Assembly (NCBI GenBank): GCA_035633215.1
Contig: DASQFI010000022.1
Coordinates: forward strand, 62,001 to 126,000
Length of the DNA stretch: 64,000 bases
Source: DASQFI01 sp035633215
Lineage (GTDB): Bacteria; Acidobacteriota; Vicinamibacteria; Vicinamibacterales; SCN-69-37
Reading direction: 5' to 3'
Position numbers and translations under genes: made by a program
The notes under the pieces: generated by a model
What the model saw: the letters and a program-made list of their open reading frames with translations, nothing else
Told to the model about the DNA's origin: nothing
Database searches by the model: none
In this document: piece after piece, positions 47,037 to 55,200 of the stretch
Numbering within the stretch: position 1 is the stretch's first letter
Layout of the letters: the number at the start of each line of letters is the position of its first letter

Positions 47037-48794
47037 TCACTTGATGTTTTTGAAGTGATCGCCCAGGGTCACTTCGGGCCGGCCGGTGGTCTCGGCATAG
47101 GCCTCCCAGTCGGCGCGGAATTCCGCGTCCTTGAGCGCGCGGATGCTCAACCCGATTTTGCGCTCCTCGGGTACCAACCGGATGATCTTCATTTGGTAGT
47201 TCTCCCCCGCGCGAAGCTCGAGCTTCTCTCCGCCCTGCGACGAGTCGAACTCCGAGACGTGGATCAGACCCTCGATGCCGTCGGCCAGCTCGACGAAGGC
47301 GCCGAAGTTCGTGAGGCGCACGACCTTGCCCTCGACGATGTCGCCGACCTTGTGCTGGTCGAAGAACTGCTTCCAGATGCCGGTCTGGAGCTGCTTCAGG
47401 CCGAGCGACAGGCGCTGGTTGTCGGCGTCGATGCTGAGCACCTGCGCCTCGACCGTGTCGCCCTTCTTCAGCACCTCGGACGGGTGCTTGATCTTGCTCC
47501 ACGACATGTCCGAGATGTGAATGAGCCCGTCGATGCCCTCTTCGACTTCGACGAACGCGCCGAACTCGGTGAGGTTGCGCACCTTGCCGGTGATGTTCGA
47601 GCCCACCGGGTACTTGCCGGCGAGCTCCTGCCACGGATTGGTCTCGACCTGCTTCAGGCCGAGCGAGATCCGCCGCGCGCCGGGATCGACGCCGAGCACC
47701 ATCGCCTCGACCGAGTCGCCGACGTTCAGAATCTTCGACGGGTGCTTGACGCGCTTGCTCCACGACATCTCGGAGACGTGAATCAATCCCTCGACGCCCG
47801 GTTCGAGCTCGATGAACGCGCCGTAGTCGGTGAGACTGACGACCTTCCCCGACACGCGCTCGCCAACGGGATGCCGTTCGATGACGTTGCTCCAGGGATC
47901 CGCCACGAGCTGCTTGTGGCCCAGCGAAACGCGCTCGGTGCCCGGGTCATACTTGAGGACGATGACCTCGATCTCGTCGCCGACCCGCACGACTTCCGAC
48001 GGATGCGTCACGCGGCCCCACGACATGTCGGTGATATGGAGCAACCCGTCGATGCCGCCGAGGTCGATGAAGGCGCCGTAGTCCGTGAGGTTCTTGACCG
48101 TCCCGCGCAGCACCTTGCCGTCGGCGAGCGTGTCGAGCGTGGTCTTCTTCTTTTCCGCGTTTTCTTCCTCGAGCAGGACCTTGCGCGAGAGCACGATGTT
48201 GCCGCGCTTCTTGTTGACCTTGATGACGCGCATCCGGAGCTCCTGGCCCCGTAGCGCGTCGAGGTTCCGCACCGGCCGCACGTCGATCTGCGAGCCCGGC
48301 AGGAACGCGCGCACGCCGATGTCCACGGCCAGCCCGCCCTTGATCCGTTCGATGACGCGGCCAATCACGACCTTCCGCTCCTGGAAGGCCTTCTCGACCT
48401 CGTCCCAAATCTTCATCTTCTCGGCCTTCTCGCGCGACAAGACGACGTAGCCGTCGCGATCTTCGGTGCGCTCGAGCAGCACGTCGACAATGTCGTCGGG
48501 CTGCGCGGTCACCTGGCCGCTTTCGTCGATGAACTCTTCGATGGCGATGATGCCTTCGGACTTGAAGCCCACGTCGACGATGACCTCGGTCGGCGTGACC
48601 TTTACGACCCGGCCCTTGACGACTTCACCTTCCGCGATATTTCGGAAACTGCTATCGTAAAATTCCAGCAGCTTTGTGTAATCTTCCGGTTCGGCGTCGC
48701 CACCGTCCGGGCGTGAGGAGAATGTGGAGAAGCCAGCGTAGGTCTTCGCACCCCCTTGCAGGATTTGTGTTTTTCTTGTGACGTCATTACCCAT
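47037..48794 (-). CDS. rpsA: 30S ribosomal protein S1
   Basis: A 585-residue S1 protein with six S1 RNA-binding domains. The first two are less regular (VVKGRVVKVTPTEVIVDVGF, VIGRVIERIKGGLAVDIGVR), the next four have the standard LTDYGAFIDLGGIDGLLHIT, LTDYGAFIELEPGVEGLIHV, LTEFGAFVEVEEGIDGLIHI and LTNFGAFVELADGIEGLIHV forms. S1 binds mRNA leaders and promotes initiation. Length is slightly above E. coli S1 (557) because of an N-terminal extension (residues 1-35). AAGGAGG lies about 12 bases before the ATG. A short hairpin (TGCCGGA/TCCGGCA) sits further upstream in the leader, perhaps for autoregulation. Followed without a gap by HU. Confidence 0.96.
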   Translation of the reverse strand: MGNDVTRKTQILQGGAKTYAGFSTFSSRPDGGDAEPEDYTKLLEFYDSSFRNIAEGEVVKGRVVKVTPTEVIVDVGFKSEGIIAIEEFIDESGQVTAQPDDIVDVLLERTEDRDGYVVLSREKAEKMKIWDEVEKAFQERKVVIGRVIERIKGGLAVDIGVRAFLPGSQIDVRPVRNLDALRGQELRMRVIKVNKKRGNIVLSRKVLLEEENAEKKKTTLDTLADGKVLRGTVKNLTDYGAFIDLGGIDGLLHITDMSWGRVTHPSEVVRVGDEIEVIVLKYDPGTERVSLGHKQLVADPWSNVIERHPVGERVSGKVVSLTDYGAFIELEPGVEGLIHVSEMSWSKRVKHPSKILNVGDSVEAMVLGVDPGARRISLGLKQVETNPWQELAGKYPVGSNITGKVRNLTEFGAFVEVEEGIDGLIHISDMSWSKIKHPSEVLKKGDTVEAQVLSIDADNQRLSLGLKQLQTGIWKQFFDQHKVGDIVEGKVVRLTNFGAFVELADGIEGLIHVSEFDSSQGGEKLELRAGENYQMKIIRLVPEERKIGLSIRALKDAEFRADWEAYAETTGRPEVTLGDHFKNIK

Positions 48795-48949
48795 CGCAGT
48801 CCGGGTCCTCCTTAAAGTCCAATTGCGGATAATTCTTTGCCGGATCGCAACTCCGGCAGGCTGTAGGATTGCTTCGCAGAGAGTGCGATAAGCATTGAAT
48901 TATCCGGTACTTAAGGAACCGAGGTCAACCAGCCAGAGGGAGCCTCACC

Positions 48950-49636
48950 ATGGCAGCCAGAAAAGCAGCGAAGCGGCGGCAGAGCCTGAAGCGGCGGGTA
49001 ACCCATGTTCGGGCCAAGGGAGCACGCAGGTCCACTAAACGGGTGAAGCGACCTCGGCGCCACGCGAGGGCTGCACGACCTCGAAAGACCAGGAAGCTGA
49101 AAGAACCTGCCGCTCGACGGCCAGCACGCCGCCGGGGCGTCGCGAAGGCCCGACCGGCGCGTGCCCCACAACATCTCCGGCCGGCCCCCCCGCCGACCGC
49201 TGCCAAGATCGCGCCTCGGATTCGAAAGCCGGTGGCTCGGGTGCTGCTCGACCGCGAGCGGCGCCGCTTGTCCGAGTTGGAGCGGGCCGAGGCCGCGAAG
49301 CCCGTGCAGGACGACCGTCTTATCGCGGCTGCCCGCACGGGCCACGCCGAGCTGCAGCAGTCGCTGCTGGAGCATACCGAGACCAGTCCGACACTGACGG
49401 CTGGCGACGTCGACGCGAAATGGCAGGACGCCTACGCGGTCGGCGACGAAGCGCCGGGCGGTGACAACCCGACGCCCGATCAGGATCGGGTCGACGACAT
49501 CGGGCGGGCGCTTGGCATCCAGTACCAGGACAACGAGGAGCTCAAGGCGGACGAGAAGATCCGGGAGCGCGACCGGCACCGGTGGGAGCTCGATCCGGCA
49601 TCATCCGAGGACTGGCCGCACAAAGACAAGAAGTGA
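48950..49636 (+). CDS. DUF6335-like protein with histone-like basic tail
   Basis: A 228-residue protein in two parts. Residues 1-95 are extremely rich in Lys, Arg, Ala and Pro (KAAKRRQSLKRRVTHVRAKG, HARAARPRKTRKLKEPAARR), like a histone H1-type tail that would bind nucleic acid. Residues about 130-228 match the small acidic DUF6335 type (TSPTLTAGDVDAKWQDAYAV, PTPDQDRVDDIGRALGIQY, RDRHRWELDPASSEDW). Fusion of a strongly basic tail to this acidic domain is unusual. It diverges from rpsA. No function can be assigned; a DNA-associated or stress role is speculation. Confidence 0.75.
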   Translation: MAARKAAKRRQSLKRRVTHVRAKGARRSTKRVKRPRRHARAARPRKTRKLKEPAARRPARRRGVAKARPARAPQHLRPAPPPTAAKIAPRIRKPVARVLLDRERRRLSELERAEAAKPVQDDRLIAAARTGHAELQQSLLEHTETSPTLTAGDVDAKWQDAYAVGDEAPGGDNPTPDQDRVDDIGRALGIQYQDNEELKADEKIRERDRHRWELDPASSEDWPHKDKK

Positions 49637-49649
49637 AGCGGAAGGTCGC

Positions 49650-49928
49650 TCACGCGGTCCGCTTGACCAACAGGTTGAACGTGCTCGGCTGACGATTGGC
49701 GTTTTCGATCAGCAGCGCGAGCTCGTGGGCGTCGAACTGGCAAAACCACTCGTGCCAGCTGATGGGCTCGACGGCGCCGGCCGGCGACGTGCCGGGAATG
49801 TCCAGCCAGATGTCGTCGGCCGTCACCGTCAGCCTCGCCTGGCGCCCCTTGCGGGCGCGCGCGGGTCGCGCGCCGCGCGCTTCGGCCCAGCGCCGAATCG
49901 TCTCGTGATCGGTCAGAACGTGTGCCAT
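49650..49928 (-). CDS. Small conserved-looking protein, function unknown
   Basis: A 92-residue protein starting at the ATG at 49928 with a GGAGACGGAG leader. It reads HVLTDHETIRRWAEARGARP, then an Arg/Lys stretch and ADDIWLDIPGTSPAG, and WHEWFCQFDAHELALLIE. Proteins with this TDHETIRRWAE...WFxxFDxxxLALL pattern are found in many soil bacteria and have been labelled glucan branching enzyme in error; no such domain is present. It is convergent with the DUF6335-like gene. Confidence 0.7.
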   Translation of the reverse strand: MAHVLTDHETIRRWAEARGARPARARKGRQARLTVTADDIWLDIPGTSPAGAVEPISWHEWFCQFDAHELALLIENANRQPSTFNLLVKRTA

Positions 49929-50019
49929 CTCCGTCTCCGCTTCTGGCGAAACCGATTTCGGGTTCGACGAGCAAGAGCAGTGCCGGCACCTCCGTTGCCC
50001 TGAGTAGAGGAAACGGCAA

Positions 50020-50151
50020 ATGGAGGCGCTCATGGCGAACGTGCAGCTCCGGACGTGGGAAAAGGAAGACGAGGGCCGCCCGTGGGACGATGCGCTGGAA
50101 GAGGAACTGCGGACCGGTTGGGATCGGTATCCGGATCGCGCGCGACTATGA
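50020..50151 (+). CDS. Very small protein (43 residues)
   Basis: ATG at 50020 with GAGG about 8 bases upstream. The product is highly acidic with four tryptophans: it contains MANVQLRTWEKEDEGRPWDD and ELRTGWDRYPDRARL. It lies among other small stress-type genes. An internal ATG at codon 5 (50032) could also serve. Codon use is normal for the genome. I have no family for it; it is supported by its Shine-Dalgarno sequence, composition and a clean stop. Confidence 0.5.
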   Translation: MEALMANVQLRTWEKEDEGRPWDDALEEELRTGWDRYPDRARL

Positions 50152-50165
50152 AATGCACGAGTCAA

Positions 50166-50262
50166 CCTAGAACTGAGAACTTAGGAACGTGAACGGCTCG
50201 TCGTTCTTCAGTTCTGAGCTCTCAGTTCTCAGTTCTCAGTTCTCAGTTCTCAGTTCCAAGTT
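50166..50262. repeat. AGTTCTC heptad hairpin
   Basis: Right half has five consecutive AGTTCTC heptads (about 50224-50258) plus a diverged one. The left half (50166-50190) holds complementary AGAACTG and AGAACTT units. It separates the tiny plus-strand gene from the convergent YtxH gene (stop 50286). Confidence 0.85.
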
Positions 50263-50285
50263 GCACGTAACACGTATCTAGTACC

Positions 50286-50606
50286 CTACCCCGACGTGGT
50301 CTGTTCAGCGACCGACGCGAGCGTGTCTTCGGCCTTCTGACGTCCGCGCCGAATCGCCGAACGGCCCTTGTCGACGAGATCCTCGACCGTGCCCGACGCC
50401 TGCTGGTACGCGTCGTTGGCCACTTCGCCGGCGCGGCGGCGGAGCCGCTCCGTGGAATCGTAGAGCTGGCCGCGCAGCTCCGAGCCCGTTTTCGGGGCGA
50501 AGAGCAGGCCGAGCGCGGCGCCGAGCGCCGCTCCGCACAACAGGCCCATGACAAAACCGCTGCTGTGAGCGGCGGCGTCTCCGTAGTAGGTGTCAACTTC
50601 GTGCAT
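50286..50606 (-). CDS. YtxH-domain protein
   Basis: A 106-residue protein with a glycine/alanine-rich membrane-like segment (residues 15-37, GFVMGLLCGAALGAALGLLF) followed by APKTGSELR, the YtxH signature, and a charged helical tail (STERLRRRAGEVANDAYQQA). A strong AAGGAGG lies 7 bases before the ATG at 50606. YtxH proteins are general-stress or envelope-associated in Bacillus; here the function is unknown. Its start overlaps the end of the DUF948-like gene by 14 bp, so both are translated from one message. Confidence 0.85.
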   Translation of the reverse strand: MHEVDTYYGDAAAHSSGFVMGLLCGAALGAALGLLFAPKTGSELRGQLYDSTERLRRRAGEVANDAYQQASGTVEDLVDKGRSAIRRGRQKAEDTLASVAEQTTSG

Positions 50607-51102
50607 GACTGCTGCCTCCTTCGTAGGCAAACCTCTGTTCGGCCTCGACATCCGAGGCGTCCTTGTCTCGAGGTGAAAGTTTCGTGACGGTCGCGCGGGG
50701 CTTGTTGACGGTTCTGGCGGCCGGCTCGGCCGAGGTCCGTCCGAGCGTCGCCAGTCCCGCCTTGAGTCCGCGCATGATCCCCACGACCGGCCAGAACCGG
50801 CTCCGAACCACCGAGGTCGCGAGACTGACGCCATCCCCGACCCGCGAAAGCGTCCGGCGCATGCCATCGTCGAGGGAGCGCACGCGCGCCATGACGTCCT
50901 CGACTTCGTCGATGACCTGATGGGCGCGCGCCGACACGGGAGCGATGTGCTCGCGCGTGATCCGGTCGACCGTCGACTCGATGCGGTGATAGAAGCGCCA
51001 GGCGCCCACGAGCAACCCGACGACGATCAGAAGTTGCACGACACTCGAGATGGCAATCAGCGCGAGCCACACATTCGTCGTGGCAAGATCTGCCGGTGTC
51101 AT
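50593..51102 (-). CDS. DUF948-like membrane protein with coiled coil
   Basis: A 169-residue bitopic protein. A membrane helix spans residues 12-36 (LALIAISSVVQLLIVVGLLV), followed by an amphipathic helix of about 60 residues (RIESTVDRITREHIAPVSAR, VIDEVEDVMARVRSLDDGMR) and a charged tail. The arrangement matches DUF948/YtxG-type proteins, which often pair with YtxH, as here. Role inferred only from that pairing: envelope stress or a cytosolic partner of YtxH. The upstream 240 bp show no other gene on either strand; a promoter is probable but not identified. Confidence 0.78.
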   Translation of the reverse strand: MTPADLATTNVWLALIAISSVVQLLIVVGLLVGAWRFYHRIESTVDRITREHIAPVSARAHQVIDEVEDVMARVRSLDDGMRRTLSRVGDGVSLATSVVRSRFWPVVGIMRGLKAGLATLGRTSAEPAARTVNKPRATVTKLSPRDKDASDVEAEQRFAYEGGSSHARS

Positions 51103-51341
51103 ATGGCCTGACGATACAAGGCGTGTGCCAACCCGACGGCGCCAAAGCGCGTTGAATCGCGTCCGCGCGCGCGACCATCACGCTACGCAGAGCAACGCGC
51201 TGGACACAATCGGCAATCGCGCGCCATGAGCGTGATGCGTGCGTACCGATCGCGCGTGAATACGCGCGGGTCGTCAGTGCGGCCGCTCTGGCCTCCGTTT
51301 TGCTCCTGACGAACGTTCGCGTCCCGCACAGTTGGGGCTCA

Positions 51342-51824
51342 ATGGATCAGATTCTTCATCTCACACCGGCAGTCGCGGCAGGATTGGCGGCCACACTGGG
51401 CGCCACGCTGGGCGCTGTCGCACCTTTCCAGCGGCGGAGGCTGGCACTTGTTGCACATGGCCTTGTCGCAGCGATCGCGGCGACCTCGGTCGGGGGAGCG
51501 GCGTCAGTTCATGCCTGGAGCCTGCCGCGGATCGAGCCCGATCACGTGATGGGAGTCGTGATCGCGGCCCTGTGCCTCCTCGGCGCGACCACCGCCCTCC
51601 GGCGTCGTGAAGGCCTTCTGCGACATCTGGCATCGAGCGCGTTGCTGGTGCTCACCGCAATCGTCGGGTTCCTCGCCGGCAGCGGCGAAGTGGCGCTCGC
51701 GACTGGCGCCGCGCTCGTGGCGTTTGTCGCGCTCGCCGCCCCCGATCCGCCGTTGGTTATGCAGGCCCGGACTCGTCGGGTCGCCGTCAGCGTGCCGCAG
51801 CACAGTTCGCCGCGACTTCCCTGA
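51342..51824 (+). CDS. Small hypothetical membrane protein
   Basis: A 160-residue protein from the ATG at 51342 (a GTG/TTG upstream is possible). Hydrophobic segments at about 6-28 (LTPAVAAGLAATLGATLGAV), 35-58, 68-85 and 95-130 predict four or five membrane helices, separated by arginine-rich loops. No family recognised. The 3' end overlaps the convergent gene at 51787 by 38 bp, so the two messages are partly antisense. Confidence 0.55.
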   Translation: MDQILHLTPAVAAGLAATLGATLGAVAPFQRRRLALVAHGLVAAIAATSVGGAASVHAWSLPRIEPDHVMGVVIAALCLLGATTALRRREGLLRHLASSALLVLTAIVGFLAGSGEVALATGAALVAFVALAAPDPPLVMQARTRRVAVSVPQHSSPRLP

Positions 51825-52161
51825 CACTCTTCACGCTGAGCTTTTTGAGAGCTTTCTCGGCCGCGTTGGCCGCGGCCGGAGGCGGCGGCGGCGCGCCGGC
51901 CTCGCTGATCACGCCGGTCACCGCGATGCGGTGATTGACGTGCTCCCCAAGCGTCACTTCCGCCGGTATCGCGACGAGGAGGAAGTCCTCCGGCAGCCGG
52001 TCACCTGAGGGCGTCGCCGTTGCGTCACTCGCCGCGGCGCTCCGGAGCACGAATACGCTCGAGGCGCTCCCGGTTCGCAGACATCCAGTCAGCGTCCGTT
52101 CCTGGGGCGGATCCTGGGAAACCAGCGCGAAGATGAGGGCGATCAAGGTCAGCATAGGCAT
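51787..52161 (-). CDS. Small secreted protein (DUF5818-like pattern)
   Basis: A 124-residue protein from the ATG at 52161. Signal peptide residues 1-14 or so (MPMLTLIALIFALVS) precede a domain with RTLTGCLRTGSASSVFVLRS, LPEDFLLVAIP and LGEHVNHRIAVTG, and a C-terminal Pro/Ala linker plus LKKLSVKSVREVAANC. The TGCL...FVL...H.V.VTG order resembles DUF5818-type proteins that are numerous in Acidobacteriota, with one conserved Cys. Function unknown. Confidence 0.68.
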   Translation of the reverse strand: MPMLTLIALIFALVSQDPPQERTLTGCLRTGSASSVFVLRSAAASDATATPSGDRLPEDFLLVAIPAEVTLGEHVNHRIAVTGVISEAGAPPPPPAAANAAEKALKKLSVKSVREVAANCAAAR

Positions 52162-52243
52162 TTGAGGTTTTCCTTGCTTGCGGGGCTGAAGCCCAGCCTT
52201 CACCGGTACATCTCTTACGACGTTCCAGCCTTCCCGCGGGCCG

Positions 52244-55200
52244 CTATCGCCGGATCACGAAGATGAAATCCACCCCGGCACGGTCGACGCGCGGAACCCT
52301 GCGGGAATCTTCGACGCCCTCGGCAAACGACGTCACGACTCGCAGGAACTGGTTCAACCGGTATTCGAACGACACCTGGCTCACGTCGTCCGATCCGAAC
52401 TCGTGCTTGAAGCCGACGAAGAGCCGATCGTTCACCTGCCGCCCGACGGTCACCGTCGCGCCACTGCCGGCATCATCTGCCGGCTGAATCTCGAAGAGAT
52501 CGAAGTCGAGCGCGCGGGCGACGGAGTCGGCGATCGGGGTGGCAAAGGCGCGCGCGGCGAGCACGCCCGCGCGCGCGGCCAGCGACACGCGCTCCGAGGT
52601 CTGGAGCTGATTCATCGTCTGGTTGAAGGCAATGAGCGACAGGATGTCGCCTTCGTCGAGCGGCGGCTGGCTCGACAGGGCGATCTCGGGCCGCTGCATC
52701 GTGCCAGTCACGTGCACTCGGGCCGTGACCCCGGAGATCTGTCGTTCGGCTCTGACGTCGACGAACGGGTTCAGCATCTCTTCGCCACCGAATCGCAGCT
52801 CGCTGTCGCGCAGGATTGTGAACGGGCGGCCCTGAAACGTGTACTGGCCGCGAATCACGACGAGCCGTCCCAGCAGCGTCGTCGGCCCCCCGCTGTCCTT
52901 CGCGACCGTGAGCGCGCCGCCCAGGGTCACATTGATATCGCCGAGCCCGACGGGCCCCCTGGCGCTCCGAAGATCGCGGCCGCGGAGCACGAGGTTGTCG
53001 GGAAGGTCGACCGTCACCGAGTACGAGGCGCCGGTTGACGGCGCGGATGCCTGAATCGCGTCTTCCACCTGCCGGGCCGGCTCGACCTCGACGGGCCTGT
53101 AGCCGGTGGCCGCGAATCGCTCGAGCAGGTCGCTGACTTCGGCGCGGCCGCGATCGACTCTCACCGTCCCTGTGACCAGCGGCGACGTGAGATCGCCCAT
53201 GATGCGCAACTCGGGACTCACGCTGATTTCGCCGAATCGGTTGTGGAGCACATGAAAGTCGCGTCCGTTGACCGAGAGATTGAAGTCGCTCGGCCGGCCC
53301 AACGCGGCCACCTTCAGGCTGCCCACCACCGACGCGACGTGCCCGTCGTCGTCCTGGACGCGCAGTTGCTGGACCGTCAGTCGATCGCCTTCGACGGCCA
53401 TCGCCGCCTCGACGCCGCTATAGATGACGTCCGTCGGCACCACGCGGAACGATCCGGTCTGCACGCCGACCAGTCCCTCGATCCTGGGCGCGGACGCCGC
53501 ACCCGAGATCTGCAGGTCGAAACGGCCCGTGCCGGTCACCATGTCGACGTGGGACAGCATGGGCTGGAACAACGCGAGGTTGATGGTCGCGCTCTGCACG
53601 CGCAGATCGAATGGCGGTGCATCGGCCTTGACGGCGCCGCGCCAATTGACCGGCATCGTGCCGACTGCGGTCAGCCGGCCGGACGCGCCGGCTTCGAGCC
53701 GCACGTCGAGCGTCAGCCGCGGCCCCGCGAGGCTCACGCGGCCGCCGAGCGAATCGAATGCAACGCCGTCGACCTGGCCGGATGTGACCTGCATCTCGGC
53801 ATCGATCCGGGGATTGGACAGCGCTCCGGAAATGCGCGCGGTGCCGTCCACCAGTCCAGAGATCTTCCGCGTCCCGAGCAGCAGGCGGTTCACGTCCTCG
53901 ATCCTCAACCGTTCGACGCTCGCGACGAGCGCCGACTCCGCGCCCATGTTGGCGGCCGCGATCCCGTCGATTCGGATTCGCGAGTCGGCGCGAGCGAGCT
54001 GGAAGTTCTTGATCACCAGACGATCGGCGGCGTACTGCCCGACAGCCTCTTGCCCTTGCGGCATCTGCCACTCGATTTCACCGGCAAGCACGGACATGCT
54101 GCGGACGTGAATCTCGTGGTGCTCGGGATGCGGCACGAGGGACGCGGCGAAACGAAGCGTCCGTTCGCGCTCGGCCATCGTCGCGTCCACCTCGAGCCGC
54201 GTGCCGTCGTAGTTGAGCGTGCTCGTCACCTCGTCGATGCGGGTGCCGCGGACTTGCAGGAACGTGCCCGTGAGTGCGACCTGACCGATCGTGCGCTTCA
54301 CGTCGTTGTCTGGAATGGTCACGTCGAACGTGCTCTTCAGTGACAGCGCCTCCGCTGGACCGACGGTCAGGTTGTTTGCAGAGAGCGTGCCGACCGTTTT
54401 CAGACTGCGCGCCGGCCCGGTCACCTGTCCTTCGATGTGCGCCGTGCCTCGAAGGGCCTGGGCGGTGAGCGACTGGAAGCTCTGGAGATCGACGACGTCG
54501 AGCACGTACTTCAGATCCGACTGCCCCTCGCCGGTGAACGTGATGCTGCCATTGGCGGTCAGACGTCCTCCGGGACCTCGAACGTCGAGCGCGCTGACAC
54601 GCGCGACGCCGCCCCTCATCGCCGCATCGATCGTGGCCTCGTCAATGGTCTGACCGAACAGCGACGCGTTCGTGAATGCCGCGGTCGCGGTGCCTTCGAC
54701 GGTTTCAACCGACAGTGGCGCGAGCACGTCCGCAACGACGACGTGCGCATCGATCCGGCCGTCGCCCGCGGCGTTGCTCGGATGCTCCACGCCGACTGAC
54801 GCCGCCCTGATCGCCCGTGCCTCGCCGCGGACATCGGCGACGAGCCGACGACGCTCAAGCGTGACGCTGGCGTCCAGCCGATCGATCCGCGTGCTGGTCG
54901 ACCCGTCGGCGACGCAGCCCCCAGGCGTCGGACAGACGACGGAGTCCACCAACGCGAGATTCAGCCTGGTGCTGGCGTCGACGAGCCTGCTTCCTCGCGC
55001 GTCGAGATCGATCGTCGCATTGAGACGGCCGTGGAGGCGGTCGAGCGCGCCCGCCGATGTTTTCACGAACGGCTTGAACCGGTCCGGGTCGATCCCGGTG
55101 ACGGTGCCTTTGAAGGCGTACGCGATGCCAGGCACGCGCGTGTCGACGCGGCCGGTCGCGCCCTCGGCGATTCGAGCGCCTTCGAGGACGGAACCATCGA

